From the NCBI GenBank assembly GCA_905201895.1, contig CAJKPX010000007.1, positions 1 to 64,000 of the forward strand: a stretch of 64,000 bases of DNA, given 5' to 3'. The notes below the pieces were generated by a model that saw nothing but the letters and a program-made list of their open reading frames with translations, was not told the origin of the DNA and searched no databases. This DNA is from an uncultured Eubacteriales bacterium. Lineage in GTDB: Bacteria; Bacillota; Clostridia; Oscillospirales; CAG-272. Shown here piece after piece: positions 16,637 through 27,400 of this stretch. Numbering within the stretch: the first letter of the stretch is position 1; each line of letters starts with the position of its first letter. A program made the translations under genes and the position numbers.

Positions 16637-17049
16637 CACAACGCGCCTCCCTTGAGGATCGCATCGGAATCATCGATCACGGCTCTCACCTTTGCTCTGT
16701 CGGAAAGGTATGCAAGCCAACGCTCGTCATCATCCGACCACTCTCCAAGAGTATGCTTGTTGACCTTCCAATCGTTGTCGGAAAGCCACTTGAGCGCGGC
16801 TTCTCTCTTTCTGCTTGCGGTCGCTCTCGCGCGGATGCGCTCTCTCTGCTCCTTTGTCAGCTCGATCTTCTCGGTGTAGAAGGCTCTCGTGGTGGGATCG
16901 AAGCAGATAAATTCTCCTGCCACCGCCAAAGGAGGAATCTTGGCATCCTGCACTCTGAAGGAGGTCACGTTATCGGGAACCATGTCCGCAGAGTATTTGT
17001 CTGCAATCTGCAATAAAACTCTGTTTTTCTGGTCAATCTTGATATACAT
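16636..17049 (-). CDS. Hypothetical tail-region protein
   Basis: 137 aa. The N-terminal half is a small beta domain; a basic helix near 73-86 (EQRERIRARATASRKREA) leads to a Trp-rich C-terminus (ALKWLSDNDWKVNKHTLGEW) that looks like a fibre chaperone or assembly protein. The last codons (KGGAL) encode the ribosome binding site of the next gene. Confidence 0.45.
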   Translation of the reverse strand: MYIKIDQKNRVLLQIADKYSADMVPDNVTSFRVQDAKIPPLAVAGEFICFDPTTRAFYTEKIELTKEQRERIRARATASRKREAALKWLSDNDWKVNKHTLGEWSDDDERWLAYLSDRAKVRAVIDDSDAILKGGAL

Positions 17050-17061
17050 ATCTTTACCTCC

Positions 17062-17556
17062 TTATGCGTAAAAATCAAGGTTAAAAGCGTTTGATGGACT
17101 ATCGGGAGTAACGCACATATTGTAAATACGGTTGGATATAAACAGAACGTACATTTCATTACCGTTATAGTTATATACACGTGCAATAGCAAAATCCCCT
17201 TCAAAGCTCAAATCCTCGAGACGTTCTGCTTCATATTCACCGTGCGTGTATATTTTAGTAAGTGCTTGCATTTGCTCGAATTCTTGTGCCCAATTATGGT
17301 TGTTCAAGAAGTTAACAAATTTTGCTCTTTTCAAAAATTCAAAAGCGTCTCTCGAACCGTTTTCTCCAATCTGATAACCGAGGTTAATCAAGTCACAGTA
17401 GTAACCACCGCTAACGCTTTCCCAAGTTACGTTGTCATAAACAAATCCTACTGAAGCGAATTTTTCAAGACCTTTGACTTCCGCCGCTTCTCTTGCAGTT
17501 TCATCCTCGATGGGATAGACAACGCCTTTTATTCTAATCCCTGAAATTGTATCCAT
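17062..17556 (-). CDS. Putative receptor-binding or fibre-tip protein
   Basis: 164 aa. The first 25 residues (GIRIKGVVYPIEDETAREA) resemble the virion-anchoring motif of phage fibre proteins; the rest is a compact aromatic-rich domain with no recognised family. The gene is clearly more AT-rich than its neighbours, a pattern typical of exchangeable host-range genes. Function inferred from anchor and position. Confidence 0.45.
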   Translation of the reverse strand: MDTISGIRIKGVVYPIEDETAREAAEVKGLEKFASVGFVYDNVTWESVSGGYYCDLINLGYQIGENGSRDAFEFLKRAKFVNFLNNHNWAQEFEQMQALTKIYTHGEYEAERLEDLSFEGDFAIARVYNYNGNEMYVLFISNRIYNMCVTPDSPSNAFNLDFYA

Positions 17557-17573
17557 TTTATCCTCCTTGTAGT

Positions 17574-18098
17574 TTAGCTGATGATCAGGACACCGTCTTC
17601 AACCGTAAGAAGGTTGTTTTCGGATTCCAAAACCAAAGTTTTTCCCTCGACCGACATCACAAGAACTCCCGTGTCACCCTTCTCGCCCTTGATGTAGTTT
17701 TCGGAAATGCGCTCGTCATATTCCGAAAGCAACGAGGCGATGCCGTAGAGCGCCTCCTGCAAGCTCATGGTGCGATCCCCAACGGAGGTGACACCGAGCA
17801 GAGTCGCAAGTTTGCCGTTTTGAATCGAATCGAGCAGAGCCTTGAACGACTCAATCTCGTTATTCTTCCAATCGGAGGGCAATGCAAGGTATTCTCCCAC
17901 ATCGGATGAGGAAAACGCGCTTGCAATATCGTTGTATCGGTCTGCGAGAAGCTTGGAGAGCTGGTCAAACCACACCTTCAGTTGAGATGCAGAGAGACCG
18001 CCCTCTCCATATCGCGTTGCGGCATTCGGTCTGTCCGCCAACGCCTGAACGCCGAGAATCGAGATCTGTCTCGGCGTAATCTGTTCAAATTTTTTCAT
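17574..18098 (-). CDS. Putative tail fibre/appendage protein
   Basis: 174 aa. The N-terminus (MKKFEQITPRQISILGVQALADRPN) is a likely virion-attachment segment, followed by a helical stretch (about 38-75), a central region and a single collagen-like triplet run GEKGDTG near 138, then a short beta C-terminus. This anchor-shaft-tip layout fits a short appendage on the nozzle encoded immediately upstream. Confidence 0.5.
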   Translation of the reverse strand: MKKFEQITPRQISILGVQALADRPNAATRYGEGGLSASQLKVWFDQLSKLLADRYNDIASAFSSSDVGEYLALPSDWKNNEIESFKALLDSIQNGKLATLLGVTSVGDRTMSLQEALYGIASLLSEYDERISENYIKGEKGDTGVLVMSVEGKTLVLESENNLLTVEDGVLIIS

Positions 18099-18106
18099 GT
18101 TGCCTC

Positions 18107-20686
18107 CTATTGCTTGTAGCGACCTACAACCGTGTATCGGTAGGCAATGTAGAAGACAGAGAACGGCTTCATATATTCGTCAGAATACAAGAAGTATTGC
18201 TTCTCCACCCATTTCTTCTCTGCCTCTCTCACCGCAAAAAGACTATTGTCGGTTGTCGAGAGAGAAAGGTCACTGAAGTCCACATTGTCAAACGAAAAGA
18301 TCTCACTGTTGATTCGTGCGATCTGCTCATACGGCTTCTTGTTCGTTCTCACCTTGACCTTTGCCGCAGATGACAAGAAGCTCTTGGTCTTGATGACCGT
18401 CGACTTCTTCACCGTAGACTTTGTGAGATGAGGAATGTCGCAATTATCCATCCTTGTAGCGCATCCGCAATAGATCACGCGATCGTCGAAGGTGTAGTAC
18501 CGAGGATGGATCTCTCCGCGCTCATCTCGCATATCAAAGTTGAACGAGCATACCGTTCCGTTCGTAGTGCCGAAGAAAAGATTGTTGTCAATCACTTTCA
18601 TGATCACCGCAGGATTAAACACTCCACCCGTCTTGTTTCCGCGAGTCGAGCAGAGAAGCGCACGAATGACCGTCTCGTCACCGCCCTCGTCGCTCTCATA
18701 AATGGTGAAGTATACGCGCTCGGTGTACTTGATTCCTGCAAATTCGAGCTCAAGATCGTCCTCATGGATCACAACGCCGCTGGTGCCGTCATCCATCGGT
18801 GGGTTGGCGATCTGATTGGTTCTGTCCTCAAATTCACCGCGATCCTCGTTGTAATACTTGGTTGCGGCGGCGAGAGGAACATTGATCCATTCGTCATCCG
18901 TTGCGCAATCACATCGGAGCGCAGATCGATGGCACACGGGGCAATATCGCACGTGCGCTCCCTCAAATTCGGGAGGAAGGCTATCGCTATATCTGTACTC
19001 GGTGTATTGCCCATCATACACGCCAATGTCCTCAAGGTAATACCATTCGTATTGTGTTGTGCCGGTATCATGCTCAAATCTCTGCCTGCTATCTGCCAAG
19101 AACACACTGCCGTTCACGTTCAGAACAAGATACCCATTCCATTCCGTGAGCGTAGCATCCTCAAGAGGCAGATTTGCGAGCTTTGCATCCACCATGCTTG
19201 ATCGATGCTCGATCGCTCTCTCAAGCCTTACAGAGAGCTGGCTAACGCCCTCCAAGCCAAGCTTGGACACAAACACGGGGTCATCGAGAAAGTTAACACA
19301 CGCGCCAATGCAACCGACTCCGTTGAGCCCCTGCACAGAGGGATACACCCTCGGCAGCAGATTCTCATTGGAATCCATTGCGGTGTGGAAAAATGTGGAG
19401 CCATCCTGCTGGGACTCCTTCTTGAGCACCATGAGCGTGTCGGCAACCGGCACCATTCCCGTGATCGGTATGTTTCCTACGCCGTCCTGCACATAGTTCA
19501 AGATGCCAAAATAGGTGGGATCAACGTATCCCGTGAGGTTTCGACCGCAATAGAATACGTGGTTGGGGAATGCAGGGTTACCAGACAGAAACACACGATT
19601 ATCGAAGATCGTTGCAAGAGTACAATCCGTGATCATGTTCTCGATCTGCTCACGATACTCCGTAACGCCCGAAACACTGTAAAGCCGCTTTGATGCCGTG
19701 ACATCAATTCCTGCATAGAATTCGGGTCTGCCCGCATCCTTCGGGGCTTGAGGCGCCTCTGCAAACGTGATCTTTCCGAGCGCGAGATCCACTGTGTAGT
19801 TGCTCACCACCTCGTCGTAGACCTTGACCGACACCACCTCGTCGAGATTGTTCTCGTTCATGTAGTATTCGGTTGTTGTTCCGTCTGCAATAAAGGTGTG
19901 CTTGAACAAGGGCGTTAGGACATTCCTCTGCTCATATTCTAATCCAATATCCGCATTCTCACCGCTTGGGACAATGTTGATATAGGTGGTTGGAACATAC
20001 GCCGAAGAAACAACGCTCCTCACGGATTCCCCGTCAAAGACGAGGTAATTCTTTCCGTCAATGACGTAAAGACGATTGTTGAAAACAAAAGACTCGCTTC
20101 TTCGCTCGTTCATCGAAGAGAACAAGGCATCACTCGACCGCATTACAGACTCTTTGTACACCAAGTATACAAGGTCTCCCTTTGCAAGATCTCCGCGAGA
20201 GATTTCAAGCCTCTTCGATTCCACCAAAAAGGTGGTGTTTGCGAGGATGCTTTCTCCGCTCGACTTTTTCACGTCCACAACGCTCTCGATCGAAAAGTCG
20301 AGATCGATCAAGAACGTGAGCGTGCCGTTGGTGTTTGCGGATTCCTGCGGAAGCTCAATCGTGGCTTCCTTGTCAATGTTAACAGTATCGGGATAATTCT
20401 TCCAAAGGTAGAGCCTTGTTCCGGCATGAACGAGAACACTTCTGTTTACATCCCGAAGCTCATGGATGCCGTAAATGCGATCCTTATTGGGGACATCAAA
20501 TCTACGTCTGAAGCCCGTGATCGTCTCAAGAGCACGACCTTGACCGGATTGGTAATCACGGAACATATTGACCGCATAAGCCAATCTTTGCCGATTGACT
20601 TGGGTATGATCAGAGGAAAAATCAACGCCACGGAAATCACCGTAGTATGCGCTTCCTTCGCTCGTATTTCGTGTCAAATATCCCAT
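18107..20686 (-). CDS. Tail nozzle/stabilisation protein
   Basis: 859 aa, beta-rich. The opening segments (FRGVDFSSD, YAVNMFRDYQSGQGRALETITGFRR) match the beginning of P22 gp10/T7 gp12-like nozzle proteins, in which a large beta-propeller closes the portal channel. Near 583-595 lies CPVCHRSALRCDC, a compact C-x2-C-x6-C-x-C site that could bind zinc; the portal has the same spacing. It directly follows the adaptor gene (4 bp gap). The absence of tube and tape-measure genes supports a short tail. Confidence 0.72.
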   Translation of the reverse strand: MGYLTRNTSEGSAYYGDFRGVDFSSDHTQVNRQRLAYAVNMFRDYQSGQGRALETITGFRRRFDVPNKDRIYGIHELRDVNRSVLVHAGTRLYLWKNYPDTVNIDKEATIELPQESANTNGTLTFLIDLDFSIESVVDVKKSSGESILANTTFLVESKRLEISRGDLAKGDLVYLVYKESVMRSSDALFSSMNERRSESFVFNNRLYVIDGKNYLVFDGESVRSVVSSAYVPTTYINIVPSGENADIGLEYEQRNVLTPLFKHTFIADGTTTEYYMNENNLDEVVSVKVYDEVVSNYTVDLALGKITFAEAPQAPKDAGRPEFYAGIDVTASKRLYSVSGVTEYREQIENMITDCTLATIFDNRVFLSGNPAFPNHVFYCGRNLTGYVDPTYFGILNYVQDGVGNIPITGMVPVADTLMVLKKESQQDGSTFFHTAMDSNENLLPRVYPSVQGLNGVGCIGACVNFLDDPVFVSKLGLEGVSQLSVRLERAIEHRSSMVDAKLANLPLEDATLTEWNGYLVLNVNGSVFLADSRQRFEHDTGTTQYEWYYLEDIGVYDGQYTEYRYSDSLPPEFEGAHVRYCPVCHRSALRCDCATDDEWINVPLAAATKYYNEDRGEFEDRTNQIANPPMDDGTSGVVIHEDDLELEFAGIKYTERVYFTIYESDEGGDETVIRALLCSTRGNKTGGVFNPAVIMKVIDNNLFFGTTNGTVCSFNFDMRDERGEIHPRYYTFDDRVIYCGCATRMDNCDIPHLTKSTVKKSTVIKTKSFLSSAAKVKVRTNKKPYEQIARINSEIFSFDNVDFSDLSLSTTDNSLFAVREAEKKWVEKQYFLYSDEYMKPFSVFYIAYRYTVVGRYKQ

Positions 20687-20690
20687 AAGT

Positions 20691-21605
20691 TCACCATCCG
20701 TTCGTGCCTCTGATTACCACGGGCTTCATGGATTTATGCCTTCGTTCAACGTCTGCCGCAAGCTCTCTGTACAATGCCATGTAATATTCAGCCTTGCTCG
20801 GCTCATCCTCCACCCACACATATGCTGCAACAAGCGTGGGAAGAAGCGCGCAAAGATCGGGGTCGAGATCGATCGTGGTCTCGTCAGTGCCTGCAGAACC
20901 ACTGTTCACCAGCATCGCAGGTGCTCGATGGTATTGAATCCGATAAACGCCATTTGCATCGAAAGGAAGAAGAACGACTCTGCCATTCTCTACCAAGTAT
21001 CCTTGATTGAGAAGGAGGTGGGTGTCATCATCCAAGATAGGGGGAGATGCAAGCGCAAGGAAATCATCGGTGAGCCCGCTGATGTCGTAGCGAGTGAACG
21101 GCTCATAAGCGGGAATATCCGATACGGAATCGCTATAGAGCCGATCATACATCGCCACGTTCTTGATGGAGTAGACGTATTCTCCGCTGAATCGGAGTCG
21201 GAACAGACCGCGCTTGAATTCACCGTCAACGGTGATAAAGCCACGATATGCCACGAATCCACCGCGAGAGTTTAGGTCTCTCGACCCGATCAACGACCAT
21301 CTCCCAACGCCCTCGTTGTAATACTCGATATAGAGCACGCCAATACCATCCGCTTCGAAGTAGTAAGACTTTGGGTCTGTAGCCTCATATGTGAGCTCTG
21401 CGACCTTTTCAGCGGATGCGAAGGTGTTTTCACGGACAAGGTTGGGAAAGGGCTTGTGGTTCACTACACACGCCGCCACCGCAGGTCGGATCGCGTTGAC
21501 CTGCAGTAGCGCGCGATTTGCGGTGTAATAGAATCGATCTTCATTTTCAAGGGAGTCTTCAAAACCGAGTTGCGACACTTGTCTGTAGAGATCTGATACT
21601 CGCAT
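20691..21605 (-). CDS. Head-tail adaptor/tail hub protein
   Basis: 304 aa. The N-terminal helix (VSDLYRQVSQLGFEDSLENEDRFYYTANRALLQVN) and the later helical piece (LPTLVAAYVWVEDEPSKAEYYMALYRELA) resemble P22 gp4/T7 gp11-type adaptors that ring the portal, with a beta insertion between them (about 70-200). It lies between the capsid gene and the nozzle gene, the usual place for this function. Confidence 0.65.
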   Translation of the reverse strand: MRVSDLYRQVSQLGFEDSLENEDRFYYTANRALLQVNAIRPAVAACVVNHKPFPNLVRENTFASAEKVAELTYEATDPKSYYFEADGIGVLYIEYYNEGVGRWSLIGSRDLNSRGGFVAYRGFITVDGEFKRGLFRLRFSGEYVYSIKNVAMYDRLYSDSVSDIPAYEPFTRYDISGLTDDFLALASPPILDDDTHLLLNQGYLVENGRVVLLPFDANGVYRIQYHRAPAMLVNSGSAGTDETTIDLDPDLCALLPTLVAAYVWVEDEPSKAEYYMALYRELAADVERRHKSMKPVVIRGTNGW

Positions 21606-21629
21606 TTTGTCCTCCTTTAAGATCGGCTA

Positions 21630-22673
21630 TTACGCGAGAGCGGTAGCGTTGGTTACGGCAGATGCGGAGTTGACGGCGCGGAGGATGTGCTTCCAAGTGG
21701 TGAAGCCAAGACCCATGCGGCAGTAGCCGTTCCAGAAGAAGTTTCTGGTGTGGGGATCGATGCCGTTGGTGATGTCGAGCTTCACGCGGTTGAAGAACAT
21801 ATTGCCGAGCAGATTCTCGTTTGCCTCGGAGGACATGACCATGATCTCGTCACCTTCTGCTTCCCAGCCGTCAAGGACAACGAGAGTCCAATTGCCGTAC
21901 TGCGTGTTGATGTCGTTGTAGTCGGAGCCGGTGGTTCTCTCGGTGCCAACGATCTTCTTTGCCATCATCTCAAGCTCGGGGCGGTTGCAGGGGATGATCA
22001 GGGTGTCTGCGGTGTAGCCCATCGTCTCGCCGTTCTCATCCTTGAAGTTGCGGAGCTTGTTTGCGAGCACTGCAAGGGTCTTCTCAAAGGTTGCGGCATC
22101 TTTGGTGAATTCACCGTAGAAGTAGTTGGTCTGGGTCTTGCCCTTCATCTTGTCGGTGGAGTAGGTGTGACCGTTGTGGAACAGAGGCTTGCCGTCACCG
22201 GTGGTAAGGTCAACGGTTGCCTTGTTGAACACGAAGGAAGCCTTGGTCGCGTTGATGAGAGACTGCGCGCCAAACTTCACGCGGGTCTTGTAGTATGCGC
22301 GAACAAACTTCTTGGGCTTGTTCTTCATGTTGGTGCCCATGCCGAATTTCGCATCGTCAGCCATCTTGCGAGTGATGGTGAATTCCTTTGCGAATTCGAT
22401 GTGGGAGATCGTCTTGTCATAGGTCTTCTCAACGGAATCGTTCTCCGCCTCCTGACCCTCTTCCTTTGCCATGAAGGTGTCGAAATCGCTCTCGCCCATG
22501 ATGGTCTCGGCGTATCTGTTCGACTTCTCGATGTTGTAGAGCACGTCAAGGCTGGTCTTGTTCTTCTCGCAGAGATTGGACTCGTTCTCGATCAGAGCCT
22601 TGATGGGATGCTCAAATTTTCCGAACATCGGGTCATTCTTGCCCGACATTGCACTGTAGGTAAAGTTTGCCAT
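21630..22673 (-). CDS. Major capsid protein
   Basis: 347 aa. The order scaffold, decoration protein, this gene, then adaptor identifies it as the main coat protein. The sequence shows an N-terminal helical arm, an FTITRKMADDAKFG helix, then the segment KPLFHNGHTYS and the ADTLIIPCNRPELE spine typical of HK97-fold coats of the Mu-gpT/podovirus type. Copy number and T-number cannot be inferred. Confidence 0.82.
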   Translation of the reverse strand: MANFTYSAMSGKNDPMFGKFEHPIKALIENESNLCEKNKTSLDVLYNIEKSNRYAETIMGESDFDTFMAKEEGQEAENDSVEKTYDKTISHIEFAKEFTITRKMADDAKFGMGTNMKNKPKKFVRAYYKTRVKFGAQSLINATKASFVFNKATVDLTTGDGKPLFHNGHTYSTDKMKGKTQTNYFYGEFTKDAATFEKTLAVLANKLRNFKDENGETMGYTADTLIIPCNRPELEMMAKKIVGTERTTGSDYNDINTQYGNWTLVVLDGWEAEGDEIMVMSSEANENLLGNMFFNRVKLDITNGIDPHTRNFFWNGYCRMGLGFTTWKHILRAVNSASAVTNATALA

Positions 22674-22688
22674 TTTTGTGTGTCCTCC

Positions 22689-23087
22689 TTAAATTCTTAC
22701 GACAATGGTATCTCCAGCTTTGGTTGCACCGTTCACGGATTCAACGGTTACCACGCCGTCGGTGGTGGTAGCGGTTACCTGCAGACCATCGGTGTGGATG
22801 GTCACCTTCGCGCCGGGCACGAGAGAAGTGGGAGCGGCGGTTACGGGAACCTCATATACCTGATTGGGCTCTACGCGGCAAGCGGCGATCTTTCTGCTTG
22901 CGGCAGAAGCCGAAATCTGACCCATAGCAATGTGGGTGGGCTTTGCGGTAGCACCGCACTTGGTGAGCTTGCCAGCCCCGTTGAGAACGAGTGCCTCACC
23001 TACGGAAATAGCCTCCGCAGCGGCTTCGTAGAAAACGGGAGAGGGAACGTTCTCTCTGCCGTTCTCAATTCTGATGAGCTTAAACAT
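22689..23087 (-). CDS. Capsid decoration/stabilisation protein
   Basis: 132 aa, all-beta, Ala/Val/Thr-rich, starting MFKLIRIENGRENVP. Small beta-barrel proteins of this size between scaffold and coat genes commonly bind the outside of the capsid. The C-terminal repeats of V-T and A-G strands suit a head-fibre or decoration trimer. Confidence 0.6.
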   Translation of the reverse strand: MFKLIRIENGRENVPSPVFYEAAAEAISVGEALVLNGAGKLTKCGATAKPTHIAMGQISASAASRKIAACRVEPNQVYEVPVTAAPTSLVPGAKVTIHTDGLQVTATTTDGVVTVESVNGATKAGDTIVVRI

Positions 23088-23102
23088 TTTTGAATTCTCC
23101 TA

Positions 23103-23984
23103 TCATACAGTATTTTTGTACAAGGAAATGATCTCCTTGTCGGATTTTCCTGGGAAGAGCTCTCTCCACGCCTTCAGATCCGCTCTCGTCATAGGAACGG
23201 AGCTATCCTTTGCCCCCTTGGGAACAGATGTCTGGAGATGGCTCTTCGACTCGTGGAGCGACTGCTTTTTGACGGCGGTCGCAATTTCGGTTCGGATTCC
23301 ATCGGGATTTGCGGCGGCATAAGCCTGCTTTGCGGAAAGACCCATGTCTCGGAGTCTTCCGAATTCGCGCTTGATCGCTTGAGGCAAATCACGAATGTCG
23401 GTGTATTTTTGGGTTTCGGGGTATGCCGCATGGAGTTCTGCAAGATCGGCTTTTGCCATCTTTTCAAATTCCTGCCTCTGCAGCAATGCACGCGCCTGCG
23501 CATCCCGCTCTGCGGCGGCTTTCTTCTCAAGATATTCTTTGGTAGTTACGCCTTCCGCTTCTGCGGCAAGAGAAGCAAGTCCCTCCATCACGTCATCGGT
23601 TTTTACGCCAAGCTTTGCAAGGGTGTCCTTGCTCTGCGAACGAAGTCGGTTGAGTTCGGCGCGAAGCTTGATCACCTCTTCGTTAGGCTTTGCTTCGGGC
23701 ACCTTTGGCTCTTCCTTCTTCGGTTCTTCTTTGGGAGGTGTTTCTTCAGCCTTCTCCGATTCCTCGGAGCCTTCATCCGTATCCTCTACGGTCTCGTCGT
23801 CAACATCATCTTCATCGAATACTACATCGGGGATGATAATGTTTCCGTCTTCATCATACTCAAATTCATCGTCCCTTTCGGGCTCGTTGTCGACCTCTTC
23901 GGGTTCCTCCTCATCGGTGGGGTCGATGTCGGTGTCGATGTCTTCGTCTTCCTCGTTGAGTGTGATTTCGTCTTTTTCGTTCAT
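23103..23984 (-). CDS. Capsid scaffolding protein
   Basis: 293 aa. Residues 1-95 are extremely acidic (runs of Glu/Asp), the middle is Lys/Glu/Pro repeat, residues 100-230 are helical (LRAELNRLRSQSKD; GVTTKEYLEKKAAAERDA), and a C-terminal basic helix-loop-helix (RADLKAWRELFPGKSDKEI) would contact the coat. This is the standard profile of a scaffolding protein just upstream of coat genes; no protease motif is present. Confidence 0.75.
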   Translation of the reverse strand: MNEKDEITLNEEDEDIDTDIDPTDEEEPEEVDNEPERDDEFEYDEDGNIIIPDVVFDEDDVDDETVEDTDEGSEESEKAEETPPKEEPKKEEPKVPEAKPNEEVIKLRAELNRLRSQSKDTLAKLGVKTDDVMEGLASLAAEAEGVTTKEYLEKKAAAERDAQARALLQRQEFEKMAKADLAELHAAYPETQKYTDIRDLPQAIKREFGRLRDMGLSAKQAYAAANPDGIRTEIATAVKKQSLHESKSHLQTSVPKGAKDSSVPMTRADLKAWRELFPGKSDKEIISLYKNTV

Positions 23985-24012
23985 GATCTTAATCTCCTTG
24001 TTGTGATCTTAA

Positions 24013-24144
24013 TTACTTGGATTTCTTGGTGCCGTCGCGAAGATCGCTCCCCTTTACAACGGTTGCTTTGGGATCGTTGCTCACGGGTCTCGGTGCTTTG
24101 ATTACGCCGCCCTGATTGGTGGCAAATCTGTTGTCCTTTTTCAT
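24013..24144 (-). CDS. Small basic phage protein
   Basis: 43 aa from the ATG at 24144, which has a strong AAAGGAGG 7 bp upstream. Lys/Asn/Pro-rich and without predicted structure (NQGGVIKAPRPVSND). Located between scaffold and Com-like genes. Function unknown; it could be a minor head component. Confidence 0.5.
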   Translation of the reverse strand: MKKDNRFATNQGGVIKAPRPVSNDPKATVVKGSDLRDGTKKSK

Positions 24145-24245
24145 GACTTTACCTCCTTTGCAATATTTTGAAATGAAAAGAGCCACAACAACCGAGATTT
24201 CCTCGGAAATTGTGGCTCTCATCTCAATGGATTTTGGCGCGTTTG

Positions 24246-24410
24246 TTATTTAGTTTCTATCGTCCAAAATTTGCCGCATCTCTTGCAACGGAATGCCATA
24301 CCGAAAATGTGGCTTCCGTGCATGAGCCCGACGTTCTTCAGACGCTCCCCACAGTTGGGGCAGGTGATCTTTGTCACCTCGCAAGCATTGGTTTCTTTGA
24401 TTGTAAGCAT
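24246..24410 (-). CDS. Com-like zinc-ribbon protein
   Basis: 54 aa, start ATG at 24410 behind GGAGGGG. Two CxxC knuckles (CPNCG and CKRCG) separated by 24 residues match the layout of the Mu Com translational activator and related phage zinc ribbons. A short Com homologue inside a head-gene cluster is commonly found; here no mom-like modification gene follows. RNA or DNA binding is inferred. Confidence 0.65.
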   Translation of the reverse strand: MLTIKETNACEVTKITCPNCGERLKNVGLMHGSHIFGMAFRCKRCGKFWTIETK

Positions 24411-24466
24411 AGTCCACCCCTCCTAATGCGAATAATAGCACAAATTCATACGTTTTTAGTCGCAAT

Positions 24467-27400
24467 TTATGCCGTTTTCGCATGAAAGGTGTTCAAAATC
24501 GCCCCATTTTTGGTCTCAAAACCGCAAATCGATGCAATTTCTGCTCTTTCTTCCTTCGAAGCACCCTTGAGAGTAAGGATGTATCGAAGCAGGGACTTCT
24601 TTGCGCTTTCCGCATCCATCCCGACCACATCCCCATCGGCTGGAGAATAGCCCATAGAGGCGATGAGAAGGAGCTTTTGGTTTCTGCTCAAGCCAAGCTT
24701 GTTGATGTACGATACAACCTTCTTGCGCTTGCTTCCGGCAATGGTGTTGCCCTTCCGATCCTTATCGCTTGTAATTCCCCTCGTTCCGAAATAGAACGAA
24801 TAGAGTGAATCGTAGTCAACGCCGCCCTTGTTCAGATATTGCATCTTCTCATAGACGTCCTTGTTGTACTGCTCAAGCGATGCTTGCGCTCCGTATACGA
24901 GTCTGTATGCTTCGGCAAATCGGATATCCTCCTCCTCGATAGATGAGGTTGCCTCGATTGCTTTTGTCATGAGCTCATAATCGTCGATCGCGGTTTCGTA
25001 TGCTTTGTTGATCAACACTTGAATCACGCGAGTCTGCTCAAGCTTTTCTGCCCTCGACAGTTCGGAGTTGTTTTGAGTCTTGCTCTTCTCCTTGTACATA
25101 TTGCTGATAGCCTTTTTCACACGGTTGAGGTATCGCACTTGGTACTTGGCGGTATCATCGCCAGCCGTATCCGCATACTGTGCCTCATCGTAAATGTCAT
25201 AGAAGCGCGTTGAGAGCTTGTTCGACATAACGGGATCAAGTGTGAAGTTGCCGGTGAAGAAATCCTTCTCCTCCTTCGGCGTGGTAGCAGGGAGAATGAA
25301 ATCTCCGATGACACCCGAATACTGATCGAGAAGATAGTGAATCTTCTTGGGAGATGCTTCAAGACCTACAAAATCATGTGCCTTTGCAATCGCAATGGCA
25401 ATCACACTCGTGTTCTCATCAAAGCGATCCTTCGGAGCTACGTTCTCAAACTGCCGCCCCTCGATTGCAGTGCCGTACCACGTGGTGTTGGTTGCAACGT
25501 CGAAAAACGGAGAGAGTATGGTGCGAGTCATACTGTCAACGGGGGATACCTGCTGAAGCACGTTGTCGGCGTAATCCTTCCAATCAACCACCTCACCCTG
25601 CGCCGCTTCAACACTTCTGTTTACCAAGCCGCCAAGTGCGCTTGCAACGCGACCTCTCGGAATCTTGATAAAGGTGTCTCCCGCTTTGATGAGGAAGTTG
25701 TTTTCCTTGTCACTGTCTCGGAGCTTCTTATAGTCCTCGTCATCCCCGTTCATGATCATGTTAAGCACCATAGGAGCGATTCCAACGATAGTAGCCTTGA
25801 GCGCAAGGATCGCCGCCTCCTTCACAGTTCTGACCGCCGTCACGTTTCTCACCATCTTGCTAAATCCCTGAATGGAAGGATTGAGGAACGGCATCACGGT
25901 GCGGTTGAGCGCCTTTGCAAGCTTTCCTCCTCTTGCAAAGTTTGTGGTAACGTCAGCGGAGTCAAGGATTGCTTGCTCCACACTGTTGCCAGCCTCGATA
26001 GAGGAGATGAATTCTGCAAGTCGCGGCAATTGTTCAACGAAGGAGTTCGCGTTTTCAATCGTGGTCATGGTCTTCTTGACGATGTTGCCCTCTGCCTTTG
26101 TCAGACCCCAGCTATTCTGCGACCCATCCGTGCCCTTTTCAAAGTCGAACACAGTGCTCGCAAAGCCTCCGTAGGCTCTGTAGAGCTGCCAATACTTTCC
26201 GTTGGTGGCGATCTCCTTCTGCGCAATTGCATAATTCTTCAAGAAGGTCTTTCCGAATCTTGTATTGATTCCGGCATCTTGGATATCTCTGATCGTGTTT
26301 CTCAACAAGAATGCAGGGTTCAAGGATGTTACACCGCGCTTAAACAATTTGTTGCTTGCGCTTACCAAATCTATCAGAGGATTACCGATATCGGTCTTCG
26401 GAGAGAATGCATCAAAGCCCGCAAAGATCTCCTTGCTGACTCTGATCGTTATGCGCTCTCCGTCCTTGAAGAAAGTGATCTCGTTGTCCTTCGGTCTGTG
26501 CTCGGTCGGATCATATGCCGCCGCTTCTTCGGGTGTCATCTTCTTGCGGGATACCACCTCAATGTGGGTAGTGTCTCCCTTTTCAACCGATGCATCGTAG
26601 AGCGCGTTGGCAAGCTGGTTGACTCGTCCTGCAACAATTGTCTCCATCACCTGCCGAGCAATGATCTTGTCGGGGTTCTGAAGCCTCTTTGTGCTTCCTT
26701 TTGCAGTTTTGACCGTTGTCTTGACCGCCATGTTGTACTTGCCCTCGGTCGCTCCGATGCCCTTCTTGGTGTCTACGCGGTAGGTCGGTACATAATGCGG
26801 ATAGAGCTCTGCAAGATAATCAAAGTTATCTTTCGAGAGAAGCCCCGTGTCAACGCGATACTGATTGAGATTCTTGAGGAATCCCCAAAGCTTCTCCGCT
26901 TGCTCTGCGAATTCGGGGTGATCCTTCTCATACCGAGCAACGAGCTCCTCGCTTTCCTCTGCCGTAACGGGCGTTGCATCCTCTCCGGGCGTGGTGGGGA
27001 TAATGTGTCCGTCCTCATCTTTTGTCCAACCAATCACGGGCTTGTCCTCAAGCGGCATAAATTCCTTGATCTTCTTGTCCAATTCCTTTGCGCGCTTGTT
27101 GACCTCTTTCGCTTCCGCCTTCAGCTTCTTGACTCGCTCACGAAGACCTTTTTTGATCTCCATATCGTGTCTCGTTCTGCCGAGCGCGGCAATCTGCTTC
27201 TCAAGCGCATCAATCTCCTTCTTGAGAGCATTGATCTTGGCAACGTCCTTCTTGAGATTATCAATGTCCGCTTGATGCCACTCCATCGACCGCTTCTTGA
27301 GAGTCATGCGGCTGAGATTGTGCTTGTGGAAGAGATATCCGAAGAAGTCTGCGGTAACCTTCTCTCCCTGCTTGGTGATGGGATTCATAATCGGAATCAA

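Noticed and set aside
24250..24483. 77-aa minus-strand frame
   Set aside because: The overlapping 54-aa frame at 24246-24410 has a ribosome binding site and two CxxC knuckles, so it is the real gene.
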